From the NCBI GenBank assembly GCA_035771165.1, contig JAWNZC010000354.1, positions 2,119,001 to 2,183,000 on the forward strand: a stretch of DNA of 64,000 nt, in the 5' to 3' direction. The position numbers and the translations under genes were made by a program. Numbering within the stretch: the first letter of the stretch is position 1; each line of letters starts with the position of its first letter. This DNA is from Paragorgia papillata. Lineage: Eukaryota; Cnidaria; Anthozoa; Scleralcyonacea; Coralliidae. Below are positions 41,401-53,049 of the stretch, in pieces. The notes under the pieces are model-generated. The model made no database searches. It was given only the letters and a program-made list of their open reading frames with translations, and was not told the origin of the DNA.

Positions 41401-43910
41401 AGGGTCAAAAACGGTTAAATAAAGTCGTTTTAAACCTTCTGTGAAAAGGAGAAGGCTGTATTTTGGCTAAAAATATTTGTTTTGATTTTTTGAAAAAAAT
41501 CCGGGAAAAAAAAGTAAAGGGGTTAGCCTTTACTTTTTGACCGATTTTGGCCACTTTTGAGTTAGGGTCAAAAACGGTTAAATAAAGTCGTTTTAAACCT
41601 TCTGTGAAATGGAGAAGGCTGTATTTTGGCTAAAAATATTTGTTTTGATTTTTTGAAAAAAATCCGGGGAAAAAAAGTAAAGGGGTTAGCCTTTACTTTT
41701 TGACCGATTTTGAAACTTTTGAGTTAGGGTCAAAAACGGTTAAATAAAGTCGTTTTAAACCTTCTGTGAAAAGGAGAAGGCTGTATTTTGGCTAAAAATA
41801 TTTGTTTTGATTTTTTGAAAAAAATCCGGGAAAAAAAAGTAAAGGGGTTAGCCTTTACTTTTTGACCGATTTTGGCCACTTTTGAAACTTTTGAGTTAGG
41901 GTCAAAAACGGTTAAATAAAGTCGTTTTAAACCTTCTGTGAAAAGGAGAAGGCTGTATTTTGGCTAAAAATATTTGTTTTGATTTTTTGAAAAAAATCCG
42001 GAAAAAAAAAGTAAAGGGGTTAGCCTTTACTTTTTGACCGATTTTGGGCACTTTTGAAACTTTTGAGTTAGGGTAAAAAACGGTTAAATAAAGTCGTTTT
42101 AAACCTTCTGTGAAAAGGAGAAGGCTGTATTTTGGCTAAAAATATTTGTTTTGATTTTTTGAAAAAAATCCGGGAAAAAAAAGGTAAAGGGGTTAGCCTT
42201 TACTTTTTGACCGATTTTGGCCACTTTTGAAACTTTTGAGTTAGGGTCAAAAACGGTTAAATAAAGTCGTTTTAAACCTTCTGTGAAAAGGAGAAGGCTG
42301 TATTTTGGCTAAAAATATTTGTTTTGATTTTTTGAAAAAAATCCGGAAAAAAAAAAGTAAAGGGGTTAGCCTTTACTTTTTGACCGATTTTGGCCACTTT
42401 TGAAACTTTTGAGTTAGGGTCAAAAACGGTTAAATAAAGTCGTTTTAAACCTTCTGTGAAAAGGAGAAGGCTGTATTTTGGCTAAAAATATTTGTTTTGA
42501 TTTTTTGAAAAAAATCCGGAAAAAAAAAGTAAAGGGGTTAGCCTTTACTTTTTGACCGATTTTGGTCACTTTTGAAACTTTTGAATTAGCGTCAAAAAAC
42601 GGTTAAATAAAGTCGTTTTAAACCTTCTGTGAAAAGGAGAAGGCTGTATTTTGGCTAAAAATATTTTTTTTGATTTTTTGAAAAAAATCCGGAAAAAAAA
42701 AGTAAAGGGGTTAGCCTTTACTTTTTGACCGATTTTGGCCACTTCTGAAACTTTTGAGTTAGGGTCAAAAACGGTTAAATAAAGTCGTTTTAAACCTTCT
42801 GTGAAAAGGAGAAGGCTGTATTTTGGCTAAAAATATTTGTTTTGATTTTTTGAAAAAAATCCCGGAAAAAAAAGTAAAGGGGTTAGCCTTTACTTTTTGA
42901 CCGATTTTGGGCACTTTTGAAACTTTTGAGTTAGGGTCAAAAACGGTTAAATAAAGTCGTTTTAAACCTTCTGTGAAAAGGAGAAGGCTGTATTTTGGCT
43001 AAAAATATTTGTTTTGATTTTTTGAAAAAAATCCGGAAAAAAAAAGTAAAGGGGTTAGCCTTTACTTTTTGACCGATTTTGGCCACTTTTGAAACTTTTG
43101 AGTTAGGGTCAAAAACGGTTAAATAAAGTCGTTTTAAACCTTCTGTGAAAAGGAGAAGGCTGTATTTTGGCTAAAAATATTTGTTTTGATTTTTTGAAAA
43201 AAATCCGGAAAAAAAAAAGTAAAGGGGTTAGCCTTTACTTTTTGACCGATTTTGGCCACTTTTGAAACTTTTGAGTTAGGTCAAAAACGGTTAAATAAAG
43301 TCGTTTTAAACCTTCTGTGAAAAGGAAGAAGGCTGTATTTTGGCTAAAAATATTTGTTTTGATTTTTTGAAAAAAATCCGGGAAAAAAAAGTAAAGGGGT
43401 TAGCCTTTACTTTTTGACCGATTTTGGCCACTTTTGAAACTTTTGAGTTAGGGTCAAAAACGGTTGAATAAAGTCGTTTTAAACCTTATGTGAAAAGGAG
43501 CAGGCTGTATTTTGGCTAAATTATTTTGGGTTAGGGTTTTACCCTTTTCCTTTTTCCGTTTTTTTTTTTAAATCAAAAAATATATATTTTTAGAGAATTT
43601 TTTAGCCAAAATGCAGCCTTCTCCTTTTCACAGACTGTTTAAAACGACTTTATTTAACCGTTTTTGACCCCAACTCAAAAGTTTCAAAAGTGGCCAAAAT
43701 CGGTGAAAAAGTAAAGGCTATCCTCTTTACTTTTTTTTTCGGATTTTTTTCAAAAAATCAAAATAAATATTTTTAGCCAAAATACAGCCTTCTCCTTTTC
43801 ACAGAAGGTTTAAAACGACTTTATTTAACCGTTTTTTACCCTAACTCAAAAGTTTCAAAAATGACCAAAATCGGTCAAAAAGTAAAGGCTAACCCTTTAC
43901 TTTTTTTATT
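23450..43910. repeat. 20-kb satellite array of about 170-bp monomers with higher-order structure
   Basis: About 115-120 direct monomers (full type 172-173 bp; a deleted type lacking GGCCACTTTT is about 162 bp) fill 23620-43515. Monomers differ by marker changes such as GGCCAC/GGCCAA/GGGCAC, GAGAAAATTG and CCTACTGTG. The order of these markers repeats as a 7-mer of about 1.18 kb (24.6-28.0 kb) and an 11-mer of about 1.87 kb (28.0-33.5 kb). One divergent monomer at the left end (23452-23617) and two at the right end (about 43540-43900) are inverted. Each junction reads AAAAAGTAAAGG-GGTTAG-CCTTTACTTTTT, a 12-bp inverted repeat. No coding capacity. Confidence 0.95.
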
Positions 43911-43949
43911 ATTCGGCTATTAATATATAGATTGAGGAGACTTTTTTAA

Positions 43950-44034
43950 ATCAAGAATTATCAAGGTTGAAGTCTGTGTTATGTGCCGAAGCCGAAGGGT
44001 GAGAATGCGGTCTGAGACCTTGATAATTCTTGAT
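43950..44034. mobile_element. Fold-back element at the right edge of the satellite
   Basis: Arms ATCAAGAATTATCAAGGTTG and CCTTGATAATTCTTGAT enclose about 45 bp. It starts about 40 bp after the last satellite monomer. Confidence 0.75.
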
Positions 44035-44238
44035 AATCAATAATTGTTTTATTATACATTTTAGTTGAAGATATAAAGAGAACCACTCGCTGAGAACCAA
44101 AAAATGCAGTTGAATGACAGTTGCTTTTTCCCCCGCGCTTTTCTTCAGTTTGTCAAGCTCGTCAGTGGCGTCACGTCAGCACAAGCATGATAAGTCCTTT
44201 TTCTACAGATAATACCTCCAAATCTTCAAAGGTTTTAC

Positions 44239-44533
44239 AGTCAAAATGGAAATACCTTCCCACTTCCGCTTCTGTAGTTGGTTGTGTATTACTGTATTTC
44301 TGTCTAGCGATAAAAGTCGCCAATTCTTGATGTATATTCGTCTGTTGGTATCGATTTGGGATAAACATCCATTGTATTATGATTAAATGCCATTTAAAGC
44401 TAAATTATACTATTTTTGTAGGTTTTCAACAAAAAATTTCTGAGGCTTCGGTAGTGGCTACAGAAATACAGTAATACGCAATGAACTACATACAGAAGAA
44501 GAAGTGGGAAGCTATTTCCATTTTGACTGTAAA
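44239..44533. mobile_element. Inverted-repeat element, arms about 72 bp
   Basis: Left arm from CAGTCAAAATGGAAATA to TTACTGTATTTCTGT, right arm its inverse from ACAGAAATACAGTAA to TATTTCCATTTTGACTG. Short frames inside it are by-products. Confidence 0.8.
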
Positions 44534-44554
44534 AGAGAGGTTAAAGACCTCTCT

Positions 44555-45170
44555 TGCAAATGATTCCGAACGAAGGAACGAACAAAGGAAGGAAGGAAGG
44601 AAGGAACGAACGAACGAACGAACGAACGAACGAACGAACGAACGAACGAACGAACGAACGAACGAACGAACGAACGAACGAACGAACGAACGAACGAACG
44701 AACGAACGAACGAACGAACGAACGAACGAAGAAACGAACGAACGAAGAAACGGACGAACAAAGGAACGAACAAAGGAACGAACGAACGAACGAAGAACAA
44801 AGGAACGAACGAACAAAGGGACGGACGAACGAACAAAGGAACGAATGAACAAAGGAACGAACGAACAAAGGAACGAACGAACGAACGGACGGACGAACGA
44901 ACAAAGGAACGAACGAACGAACGGACGGACGGACGGACGGACGAACGAACAAAGGAACGAACAAAGGAACGAACGAACGAACAAAGGAACGAACGAACAA
45001 AGGGACGGACGAACGAACGAACAAAGGAACGAACGGACGGACGAACAAACAAAGGGACGGACGAACGAACAAAGGAACGAACAAAGGAAAGAACGGACGG
45101 ACGGACGGACGAACGAACAAAGGAACGAACAAAGGAACGAACAAAGGAACGGACGAACAAGCAAAGTATG
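44555..45170. repeat. ACGA tetranucleotide microsatellite, about 600 bp
   Basis: A pure (ACGA)n block at the left passes into mixed ACGA, ACGG and ACAAAGGA units at the right. Since the units have no stops in several frames, long ORFs appear on both strands (NERT and RSFV repeats); none is a gene. Point variants accumulate rightward. Confidence 0.97.
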
Positions 45171-45455
45171 GCATCGCAATAGCCCAGCTTAAAATACGTA
45201 AGATTCATTTGGTAGAAAACATGGAACAAACAACAAACATATTACATAAAATCTATAACATTTTCAAAGAATTACAGAAACGCAGGTAAAAGCATGTATG
45301 GGAGTCAATTAAAGACCGTACGTTTTTCTAGTCAAAGCGCAAAGAGTGAATGTTTTTACAATTTACCCAACAGTCTTGATACTAAAATGTTTCTATAATA
45401 CTATTGAAACCAGCTTTCTGTTTCTCATTTTTTTCTGTTTCTAATACATTAGGGA
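45171..45455. other. No feature recognised
   Basis: AT-rich DNA between the microsatellite and the small ORF region. Confidence 0.4.
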
Positions 45456-45579
45456 GGTTAAGCCCGACTTCCGATGCGAATAGCAATACCAATATTCTAC
45501 ACTTCCGCTTCTGATTCGTTGTCATATTCGAAATCCGATAAGCTTGCAAATTCGAATGCGGATATTGAAACTGTGAAAC

Positions 45580-45792
45580 ATGGCGGGTAAATATATTAAC
45601 CTCAAAGATGTCTTACTTCTGCAACCATCTGATGATGACATCATAGACGAGGAAGAGCTTCTTCTCGCCCTAGAGCTACGAAAATTAGAGCAACCAGATC
45701 CCATATTCAGTCATCCCATCAAGCTGACTTCCGACATTCGGTCTACTTCGGAAGTGTTGACTACCGAAATCCCATACGCCGTCGTTAAATGA
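45580..45792 (+). CDS. Small ORF, possibly the N terminus of a PIF/Harbinger-type protein
   Basis: A 70-residue frame starting MAGKYINL, acidic in the middle (DDDIIDEEELLLALELRK) and followed by EQPDPIFSHPI. HARBI1-like transposases often begin with an acidic Glu-Glu-Leu-Leu stretch before a Trp/Pro-Ile block; the likeness is from memory and short. No DDE catalytic region follows: the frame stops and a fold-back element (45831-45917) comes next. A TTAAGCCCGAC block upstream (about 45460) and TCGAACTTAACC near 46130 may be remains of terminal repeats. A decayed element is more likely than a working gene. Confidence 0.3.
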   Translation: MAGKYINLKDVLLLQPSDDDIIDEEELLLALELRKLEQPDPIFSHPIKLTSDIRSTSEVLTTEIPYAVVK

Positions 45793-45830
45793 TCTACTGC
45801 GCATGATCAGAACCGTATTGCTACTCACAT

Positions 45831-45917
45831 CAATCTCGTACCCAGAGCCAAATATGCCCGGCCGCGCGGGCAAATCAATTCGCTTCCCCCGCGCGTATGG
45901 GTCTGGGCACGAGATTG
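45831..45917. mobile_element. 87-bp fold-back element with 9-bp TSD
   Basis: Ends CAATCTCGTACCCAGAGCC and GTCTGGGCACGAGATTG, flanked by a perfect 9-bp duplication TACTCACAT (45822-45830 and 45918-45926). Same family as 6551-6611 and 19317-19733. Confidence 0.9.
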
Positions 45918-45926
45918 TACTCACAT

Positions 45927-46520
45927 CGGAAGCACGATCGGAAATGGCGGCTGTCGAGGCTCGCGAAATACGGGCCGACCCGTATTAGCTACGCATGCAT
46001 GCGTAGAACGAATATCTTGCGTGTAAACGTCATCAATACACGGCCGACAACTCACTTGAGCCAGCACACACGTGGACTGCGAACTGCCCCATGAAAGTGG
46101 CCGATTTTCTATGCGATTTCCGATCGTGTCGAACTTAACCTAACCTGCGATCAGGCCCTCACTTAACCTCACTATTATGTCCCTGCTGGGAAACAATCAT
46201 GACTTCAGAAATAGTCTTTGTCATTGAAATTGGTCTTACTCACGGTGGTCAAGCAGCAGTCCGTCATTAGCAGATGTCTACATCTTTGTTGTATGTAAAT
46301 GCGGCATATATTCCAGGAGGAAATTATTCATATCCTGACAAAGAAGATTAAAATGATATTAGATATAACAACAACAATAGGAACAAAAAAAACCCAAAAA
46401 GGTGACAATTGTAATTAAACATTATTATTATTCATAAATATCTGTTAGATTCTACGAGTGTTTTAGTTGCTAGTAAAATACTCTTTTCCATATAATAATA
46501 ATACAATATTTTTTTAGCCT
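45927..46520. other. No gene recognised
   Basis: Contains the palindromic word ACGCATGCATGCGT near 45990 and repeated TTAACCT words near 46140-46170. Otherwise plain AT-rich DNA. Confidence 0.4.
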
Positions 46521-46524
46521 TCAT

Positions 46525-47620
46525 TATCAAATTCATTAATAATTCATGAAGAAAATTCAAAAGAAATGAATATTTAATCAATATCTGTAAATCGCATACA
46601 GATTCGTCCTGATTTACATAAACTTTTTCCTCAATTTACTTAGCTAAAATCACTCCAAAAAACTAAACTTGAAAAATAGTTTGAAAACATGGCTATTTAG
46701 ATGCGTACGATATTCATAAAGCATTCGCTGCCGATCTGCATCTGATTTATGGATTTACTACCGGGTGTCCCAAAAAAAACTTGCGCTGTTTGATTTCATG
46801 TAACGTAAAAACTATAAAAGCTATTACACTCAAATAAGTTTTATAGTATTGAGGAAAGGCTAACTTAGATCTTGATATACAGCCCTAAAAATTTCATGTA
46901 ATATTACGTGAGATACAAATGTTTGAATTTGGCGCACGCTTTAAAAACGAGTAGAAAAGTCGGGAAACACGGCTGATCAAATTTATATGAAAACATTTGC
47001 CATTTTCCACAAAAATTAACAATTTCAATTTTAGCATTTCAACTTAACTTTAATTTCGGGTAATATCCTAGTAAGTTAGCCTTTCGTGTCTCTTGGGAAA
47101 CGAAATAAGCATGAAACATTTAAAAACGTTCGAAAGCATATTTGATGTCCTTTGGGAGTTCGTATTAAAAAGTTGGTCTTCGAATATGCCTTCGCCTTTC
47201 GAATATGCCTCGATTAACAAAAGATCTCAGAGTTTGGGTTTGTATTGAATGTGCTATGCAAGAGGACATACTTTCTCTGATGAATGAATAAATGTTTATC
47301 CAACAATTACGTTTTTCATTCGTTCTTTTGACCACAATAAAACTATATATCAAGTTTAACCAAATAATATTTGATAGGCCATTTTATGCAAATTTTTAGC
47401 ATTGTCAAATATGCTTATTCGATTTAAAACATCGATAGCTCAGTCAATGTTGCACGGACATTCAAATGTTATATATCAAAATCTAAGTTAGCCCTTTCTG
47501 AATACAATAAAACTTATTTGAGTGTAATAGCTTTTATAGTTTTTACGTTACATTAAATCAAACAGCGCAAGTTTTTTTTTGGGACACCCGGTATACCGGC
47601 TCGCTTGCAGCTCGGTTTCT
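46525..47620. mobile_element. Fold-back MITE, subfamily 2, copy 2, split by another transposon
   Basis: The left half (46525-46760) runs from CATTAATAATTCATGAAG to CTGATTTATGGATTTACTA; the right remnant (47594-47620) carries CCGGCTCGCTTGCA, which follows that word in the intact copies. The insertion at 46761-47591 separates them. Confidence 0.7.
46761..47591. mobile_element. 831-bp non-autonomous TA-insertion element (mariner-like)
   Basis: Terminal inverted repeats of about 115 bp start CCGGGTGTCCCAAAAAAAAC and are about 95 percent alike by eye. TA is duplicated on both sides (46759-46760 and 47592-47593), as for Tc1/mariner. The inside lacks a transposase frame. Confidence 0.85.
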
Positions 47621-47626
47621 GAAACA

Positions 47627-47730
47627 AAGTTTTGGAAACTTTTCAACATACACTGGAAACTTTTGTTTCTGAAACCGTGTTTCGGTAACTTGTTTCGGAA
47701 ATTTTCTCTAGTGTATGCTGGGCTTAAAGA
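47627..47730. repeat. Second copy of the CATACACTGGAAAC repeat
   Basis: TTTCTGAAACAAAGTTTTGG, ACATACACTGGAAAC and AGTGTATGCTGGGCT match 17385-17575 in content and order. Confidence 0.6.
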
Positions 47731-47734
47731 TTAT

Positions 47735-48165
47735 TTTCTATTTATATAAATTTGCAATTTGGCACCTGTGAAAAATTTCTGTATATTTGGTACATGAAAA
47801 TGAGTTCAGAGGTGTCAATTTATATGTTGATATGTGTAAGAGCTTTAATCCATATTTCACTACATCCGGGAACCGAGTGGCGTATTTCTCGTATGTAACG
47901 CTCGCGAGTGACATATCGACAAGTCAAAATGTTCGCCTTTTGCCGTAAGTTTCGAATCAAGTAAATTTGAGCCAGTATCTTCTCTTAATTCAGTTTTTCA
48001 TGTAAAATGAAGTACAGTATTTGAATAAGCCGTTGTATTTTTCATTCGTATTTTCTAAAAGCTTTACGTCAAGCGGTTGTAGTTTTAGCATTAAACCCAG
48101 TTTATCAACATCACTTCCACGCATAATTTCATTGTCCATATAATAGAACATTACACGGTTGCTCA
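47735..48165. other. No gene recognised
   Basis: AT-rich DNA; a short minus-strand frame overlapping the next hairpin has no support. Confidence 0.4.
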
Positions 48166-48169
48166 AAAA

Positions 48170-48242
48170 TATGGATTTTATGTTATCGTGGCAAGAGCAA
48201 TATTCAGATATTGTCCTTGCCACTCGAACATAAAATCCATAT
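48170..48242. repeat. Short palindrome
   Basis: Arms ATATGGATTTTATGTT...GGCAAGAGCAATAT and ATATTGTCCTTGCC...AACATAAAATCCATAT around a 4-bp loop. Confidence 0.75.
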
Positions 48243-48554
48243 CTTCTCGCCTAGCTTCCAATTGCTCGTTGTTTTTTCTTCTCGTTTTATTGTGTAAATG
48301 AATCACAGCGACAGTTTGTACTTTCTAATCTACTTTTAATTAAAATATGCTAATTCACCGTATAACAGCTGTCATCTTTAAATATGAAATGAAAAGTAAC
48401 AGTTTTAATAATAATTTGACTATACAGAAAGAAAATGGTGTATTCACAAATACACTTCATCCATCTTTTATAAAATATAGCATTATGTCTTGGTATTAAA
48501 CGTAGACAGTGATAAACTAACTGTTATATGTAAGCGACTAAGTGCTATATTAAT

Positions 48555-48830
48555 ATATTTATTTAACAATTATTCGCCGAAGGCGAGGTGAATATCGGTG
48601 TATAATAACCGAGACGAAGTCGAGGTTATTATTCACCGATATTCACTGAGTCTGAGGCGAATAATTGTTTTAGTGTAAATACACATTTTCGTACTTTTAG
48701 GAACAGCGTTTTCTTTAAAATTGTTAATTTCCTCTTCTGTCATTGACAAACCGGCTGGCGGCCATTTTGAATAAACACTGTAGGTGATTATCGGGTCACC
48801 TGTGTATTTATACTAAATATATATATTCCA
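48555..48830. mobile_element. Fold-back element related to 20945-21775
   Basis: Includes AACAATTATTCGCCGAAGGC, the pair GACGAAGTCGAGGTTATTAT and its inverse, and right-end words AGGTGATTATCGGGTCACC and ATTTATACTAAATA. Confidence 0.7.
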
Positions 48831-48857
48831 TGCATGTAATTTCTATTTTTTAGTAAC

Positions 48858-48935
48858 CCTTTCATTCCCATCGGTGCTATTTGGCACTTTTTATTTTTTA
48901 CTCCTTCTGACATGGTGCGAGTTAAACGGTTAAGA
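48858..48935. repeat. Dispersed CCCTTTCATTCC repeat copy
   Basis: AACCCTTTCATTCCCATCGG, ATTTGGCACTTTTTATTTTT and GACATGGTGCGAGTT are shared with 53428-53547. Confidence 0.7.
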
Positions 48936-49152
48936 AGATAAACAGAGTCATATTATGCAGCTAAACTATACAATTGCAAATGCTACTGTACAAAAAAAAA
49001 GATTAGTCAAAACAAATGTGTACAGTACGTGGCAAAATCACTGATTACACAGGTTTCCAAAACAAAAAAATCAAAAAGGATTGGTTTGACTACCTTCTTA
49101 AGAAATTAGGCTCATAAACCAATCATGCCTACTGGGGAGCTATCATTTCCTT

Positions 49153-49420
49153 CAAATTATGAAGCTTAACCAACTATTAAAACCACCATCTGATTGGACA
49201 ACCTTTCTAAACGAAACCTCACCCCCATACCACCCCCCGGAAACCCTAAACCTAATCACACCCCCCGGTGAACCTAAACCTAACCACAACCCTCCGGAAT
49301 AAATGTGCCTCCTCTCAGACCCCGACCACAACACCCCTCTAGGATTTTTAGCTTTATGTGTTCAAGTTTAACATCCCGCTTGTGGGATGGTTTTATTAGA
49401 TGGTTAAGCTTCATAATTTG
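49153..49420. mobile_element. 268-bp MITE with CAAATTATGAAGCTTAACCA ends
   Basis: Inverted ends CAAATTATGAAGCTTAACCA and TGGTTAAGCTTCATAATTTG. The middle has repeated CCCCCCGG and AAACCTAA words, giving strong C/G strand skew. Confidence 0.8.
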
Positions 49421-50190
49421 TAACCGATGATACCTCTACTGGGGTATGAAAAAACCCCATCTGGAGCGAGCCTTTAGGTAAACAAGGCTGTCTAGCCAAG
49501 AATGAATAATAATGAATTCCATAACAGATATCATTGCCAGTACTACATGGTCTGTGTTTATATAGTCAGTTTCAGTTTGCTTTTGAACTTCGTTTGTCAC
49601 TCATTCGTTGGAAGGTTGGGAACTTGGTACGGAAGTTCGCGAAGTTCGTCGTGAAGTTCGAATTTAATAAGCTTTGAATTGAATTCCTTTGGTAAAATCA
49701 CGGAGAAGAAGATTATTTGTTGTATAGAATATAATAATAGATACTTGGTTAAGCAGAAACAAATTGCCGACTTAAATTTGTATCTACCTCGCAACGTAGT
49801 TCGGAACATTGCAACGTAAGTTCGGAATGTTCATTATCGGATTTCAAAAGCAAGCTGAAACGGACTATAATGCTTTGTGCCGACGCATAGGTTATAAACC
49901 TGTCAGATACAGTTTGAGATTCGTGGCACCCCATTATGATAAGAGTATCATATAATTAATTTGAAAACAAGATGTTAATACCTTTGAAATCTCACTACGA
50001 TACCAGATACAATTGTTTATTAAATATTGTTAGTTGGTGTTTCCCACCAACCTCGCTAGCATATAGGTTATTGCAACGTCAATAAGGAAAGAAATAACAT
50101 CACAGACTGTTCTAGTCTCTAAAATAGTTGCTGACGATGTTGAGATCAAACCAACTAACCATGCAAGTATATACGTTAGCTACTAAGATA
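49421..50190. other. No gene recognised
   Basis: AT-rich DNA with clustered GAAGTTCG words near 49630-49660; nothing coding seen. Confidence 0.4.
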
Positions 50191-50193
50191 GAG

Positions 50194-50456
50194 CATAGTT
50201 AATAGAACATATACATGGTTTGGAAACTCGTCCAAAGTGATTGTTCTATGTTTTTGTTCAAGTTTATGGAAATTTGTGCAATTTCACGGTATTGTATTTT
50301 CTGTATAATGAAGTAGTCATCCAATAGCAACGCTCGGGTTTAATTAGTTCATCGTCACGTGTCCATATAATTTACACTCTATTGTCAGTTCAACATGACC
50401 ATGCTTGTTCAAAGACAATAGAGCTTCCAAAGCATGGATATGTTCTATTAACTATG
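50194..50456. mobile_element. 263-bp MITE with CATAGTTAATAGAACATAT ends
   Basis: Terminal inverted repeats of about 32 bp start CATAGTTAATAGAACATAT and differ at two positions. Confidence 0.85.
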
Positions 50457-51554
50457 GATAGAGGCAACTAAACTAGTTTTATAATTACCAAGGCCAAAAT
50501 TACTTAGTCCATTCATCTATAGACGTTTTAGAGCAATGAGTAAATCATTTACTATGCAAGGTACGTAAACATAAACCTATACTAAACAACCGCGGCACAT
50601 CAAAAGGAATCAACGCATGAATGAACTGAGTGGTCTAGCACCCCAACTATTATCACAACAATACCCAATAATTCAATAATCTTCTATGGAATTTTAAATG
50701 CTGAGATAACTAAGATATAGCTAGTCTCACAGACAGCAATTTCGTGAAAGATTTAGTGTAAACTTCCATATCTAATAACTTGAGTTCAGAAACACTACAA
50801 AGGTGCAGGCCACACGACATCAATGTACTGTATACAGATGCTTGCTAAGTTGAATAAAAATGTCAGTCATTATTTTGAACAAAATTCCAAACGGCAATAG
50901 TTGCACGAATAAAAGTAGACGAAAAAGAAAAAATAATCATGGTCTTAAAAAGATTAATACTGAGTTCTCCAGACAAGTGTTTATTAAAGAAAGGAGCTGT
51001 TTTGTCTACATTTGACCACCAGGGGATTGCTTTAAAGTACACACGTCATTTAGATTAATCGGATAGATCTGACATATGCTTGATCTGGTATCAGCTTCAT
51101 GTATGCCTTAAGATTTAGGGAATGTCAATACCACAAAAACTTTTTACAGTAAATAAGCTGAAGAACAGTATACTGTAATATTATTATGTACATTTATTTA
51201 ATACAACATCAAAAAGGAATATGGAAAGCTAAAAATGGTGATATCACCGACAAGTCTTTGTGTCTTGATACGCAATTATCTTCGGGCTTTCAAGATATTT
51301 TAATGTATTCACAAGTGTTAGCCATTAATTTTAAATGTAAATGCAGAAATTGTTTGGCTTGTATAAGGAAACACACACAGTATAACTATTAAAGTCTTTT
51401 CAAATCAAAGTGTGTATAAATGTATAATTCATGAAACAGAAAATGGCCTGGGCAGAAGAATTGTACAATAATGCTTCACAAATCAAGAGACTAGCCCATT
51501 GGTGTCTGAAGGGTCTCCCTTTAAAAAGTAAAATAATATGACCTTAGACATTTA
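50457..51554. other. No gene recognised
   Basis: AT-rich intergenic DNA. A 68-codon frame at 51186 has no recognisable motif and A/T-driven composition. Confidence 0.4.
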
Positions 51555-51850
51555 CATGTAATGGATAAAGCATGAGCAGGGATCTGTATCTGATTTACAA
51601 GGCAGCTTGCAAGCAAGCCGTAATAAATCAGATACAGATCGGCTCTGAATGCTTCATCGTACTTATAAAATGGATGCATCTAAATAACCATGTTTTCAAA
51701 CAATTTTTCAAGTTGGAGTGATTTTAGCTAAGTAAATTGAGGAAAATGTTTATGTAAATCAGGACGAATCTGTATGCAATTTACAGATATTGATTAAATA
51801 TTCATTTCTTTTGAATTTTCTTCATGAATATCCTTAATGAATTTGATAAG
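51555..51850. mobile_element. Fold-back MITE, subfamily 2, copy 3
   Basis: Aligns with 18687-18975 from GATAAAGCATGAGCAG through GATCTGTATCTGATTTAC and the inverted partner to TCTTCATGAAT. Confidence 0.8.
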
Positions 51851-52217
51851 CAAATAGAGAAAGTAAAATAGAGGAATAAGCAGATTATTAGGCATGTTGA
51901 CACATTTATACGAGGCATCTGTGTTATATAATAAGTAAAATAATTTGGCATTAGGTAGAGTAAAATAATAAAAGAGCTTCCTAACTGTTGTTACTGCAGC
52001 TGTAAATGTGCTCTACTAAAATCTAGATTGAGATAAGAGTGACAAGGTATTCAATCTTCAATTAACTTAAAATAATAATACCCCTAAAATGATTTGGTGC
52101 CCTTGCCTACATATAAACAACAATTTTATTTACTGGATATTTTTTTTACTTCAAATCACTAAATGAATGCTGGTAGGCTGATCAATATAATCACCAATCA
52201 ATATCACTTTATCTTAC

Positions 52218-52276
52218 ATAGTACAGTGCAGTACAATACAATAAAATGCAATACAATATAATACAATACAATACAT
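52218..52276. repeat. AATAC pentanucleotide microsatellite
   Basis: Imperfect ATACA units from GTACAGTGCAGTACA to CAATACATTA. Confidence 0.9.
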
Positions 52277-52278
52277 TA

Positions 52279-52505
52279 AAAAACTCATTAATAATTCATG
52301 AGGAAAACACAAAGAAAAATCATAACCGTATCGTGGTTTTATATCTGATAAAATTTTCTCCTGATTTACATAAACTTTAGCTTTAATTTTCTCGCCTTAG
52401 ACAACGTTATTTTTCAAAATTACTATGCCAACGAACTTACCAAATGGTGATCGTTTTTTAAGCCATTCAAAACACTCGCAGAACGTGTTTTAAATAGTAC
52501 ATATA
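52279..52505 (+). mobile_element. Fold-back MITE, subfamily 1, copy 3
   Basis: Matches copy 1 from CTCATTAATAATTCATGAGG through TATCTGATAAAA and ACTATGCCAACGAACTTACC. Confidence 0.75.
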
Positions 52506-52856
52506 GCCTTCAGTACAACACATAATTATTTAAAAATTAGTATTATGATGATATGTAAGTGAAAAAATGGCATCTTAGACTTGACATTGAATTTAACCCA
52601 TTCATTTCCACTCCAATCACATTTTTATTTCAAGTGTTTTACCATCTGATTCATGTACATGTAGATGTCTCTCCTTAATTTATGAAATTGTCTACCCTTG
52701 GCAAGAGTAAAACAATATTTGACAAGTTTTGCCAACTCAGTATAGTATAGTGTATAATGAAAGAAAGCTAAAACAAAATTAATTATATTTATACTGTATA
52801 AGTTTATTTTATTTTTATCAGTCATTTAGTCTAGGATTTTAGCTTGGAGTTAGTAA

Positions 52857-53047
52857 AGTTTTCTCAGTTCTAATGCTGTACAAGCTGTCCTACTGTATTA
52901 GTTGTTAACACTTAGAAAAAAAATCTAAGCTTTAGACAGGACTATTCAAAGGGTTGCAAGTTCAGGTCCCATCTAGAACTCAGAGTTTTTCTAAGTATTA
53001 ACAAGTACTTATGACAGCTTGTACTACAGTAAGAACTGAGAAAACAT
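52857..53047. mobile_element. 191-bp MITE with TTTTCTCAGTTCT ends
   Basis: Imperfect arms of about 60 bp: TTTTCTCAGTTCTAATG...ACTTAGAAAAA and TTTTTCTAAG...AAGAACTGAGAAAA. The centre has a B-box-like GTTGCAAGTTCAGGTCCC. Confidence 0.75.
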
Positions 53048-53049
53048 AT

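Noticed and set aside
23761..43500. Telomere motif TTAGGG in every monomer (GAGTTAGGGT)
   Set aside because: Only one copy per monomer and not in tandem; probably coincidence, although TTAGGG is the animal telomere repeat.
23450..43910. CRISPR-like array
   Set aside because: Repeats are about 170 bp, contiguous, without spacers, and the genome is animal.
44481..45229. Five long frames (NERT and RSFV repeats) on both strands
   Set aside because: Overlapping frames on both strands over an ACGA repeat; they reflect lack of stops, not genes.
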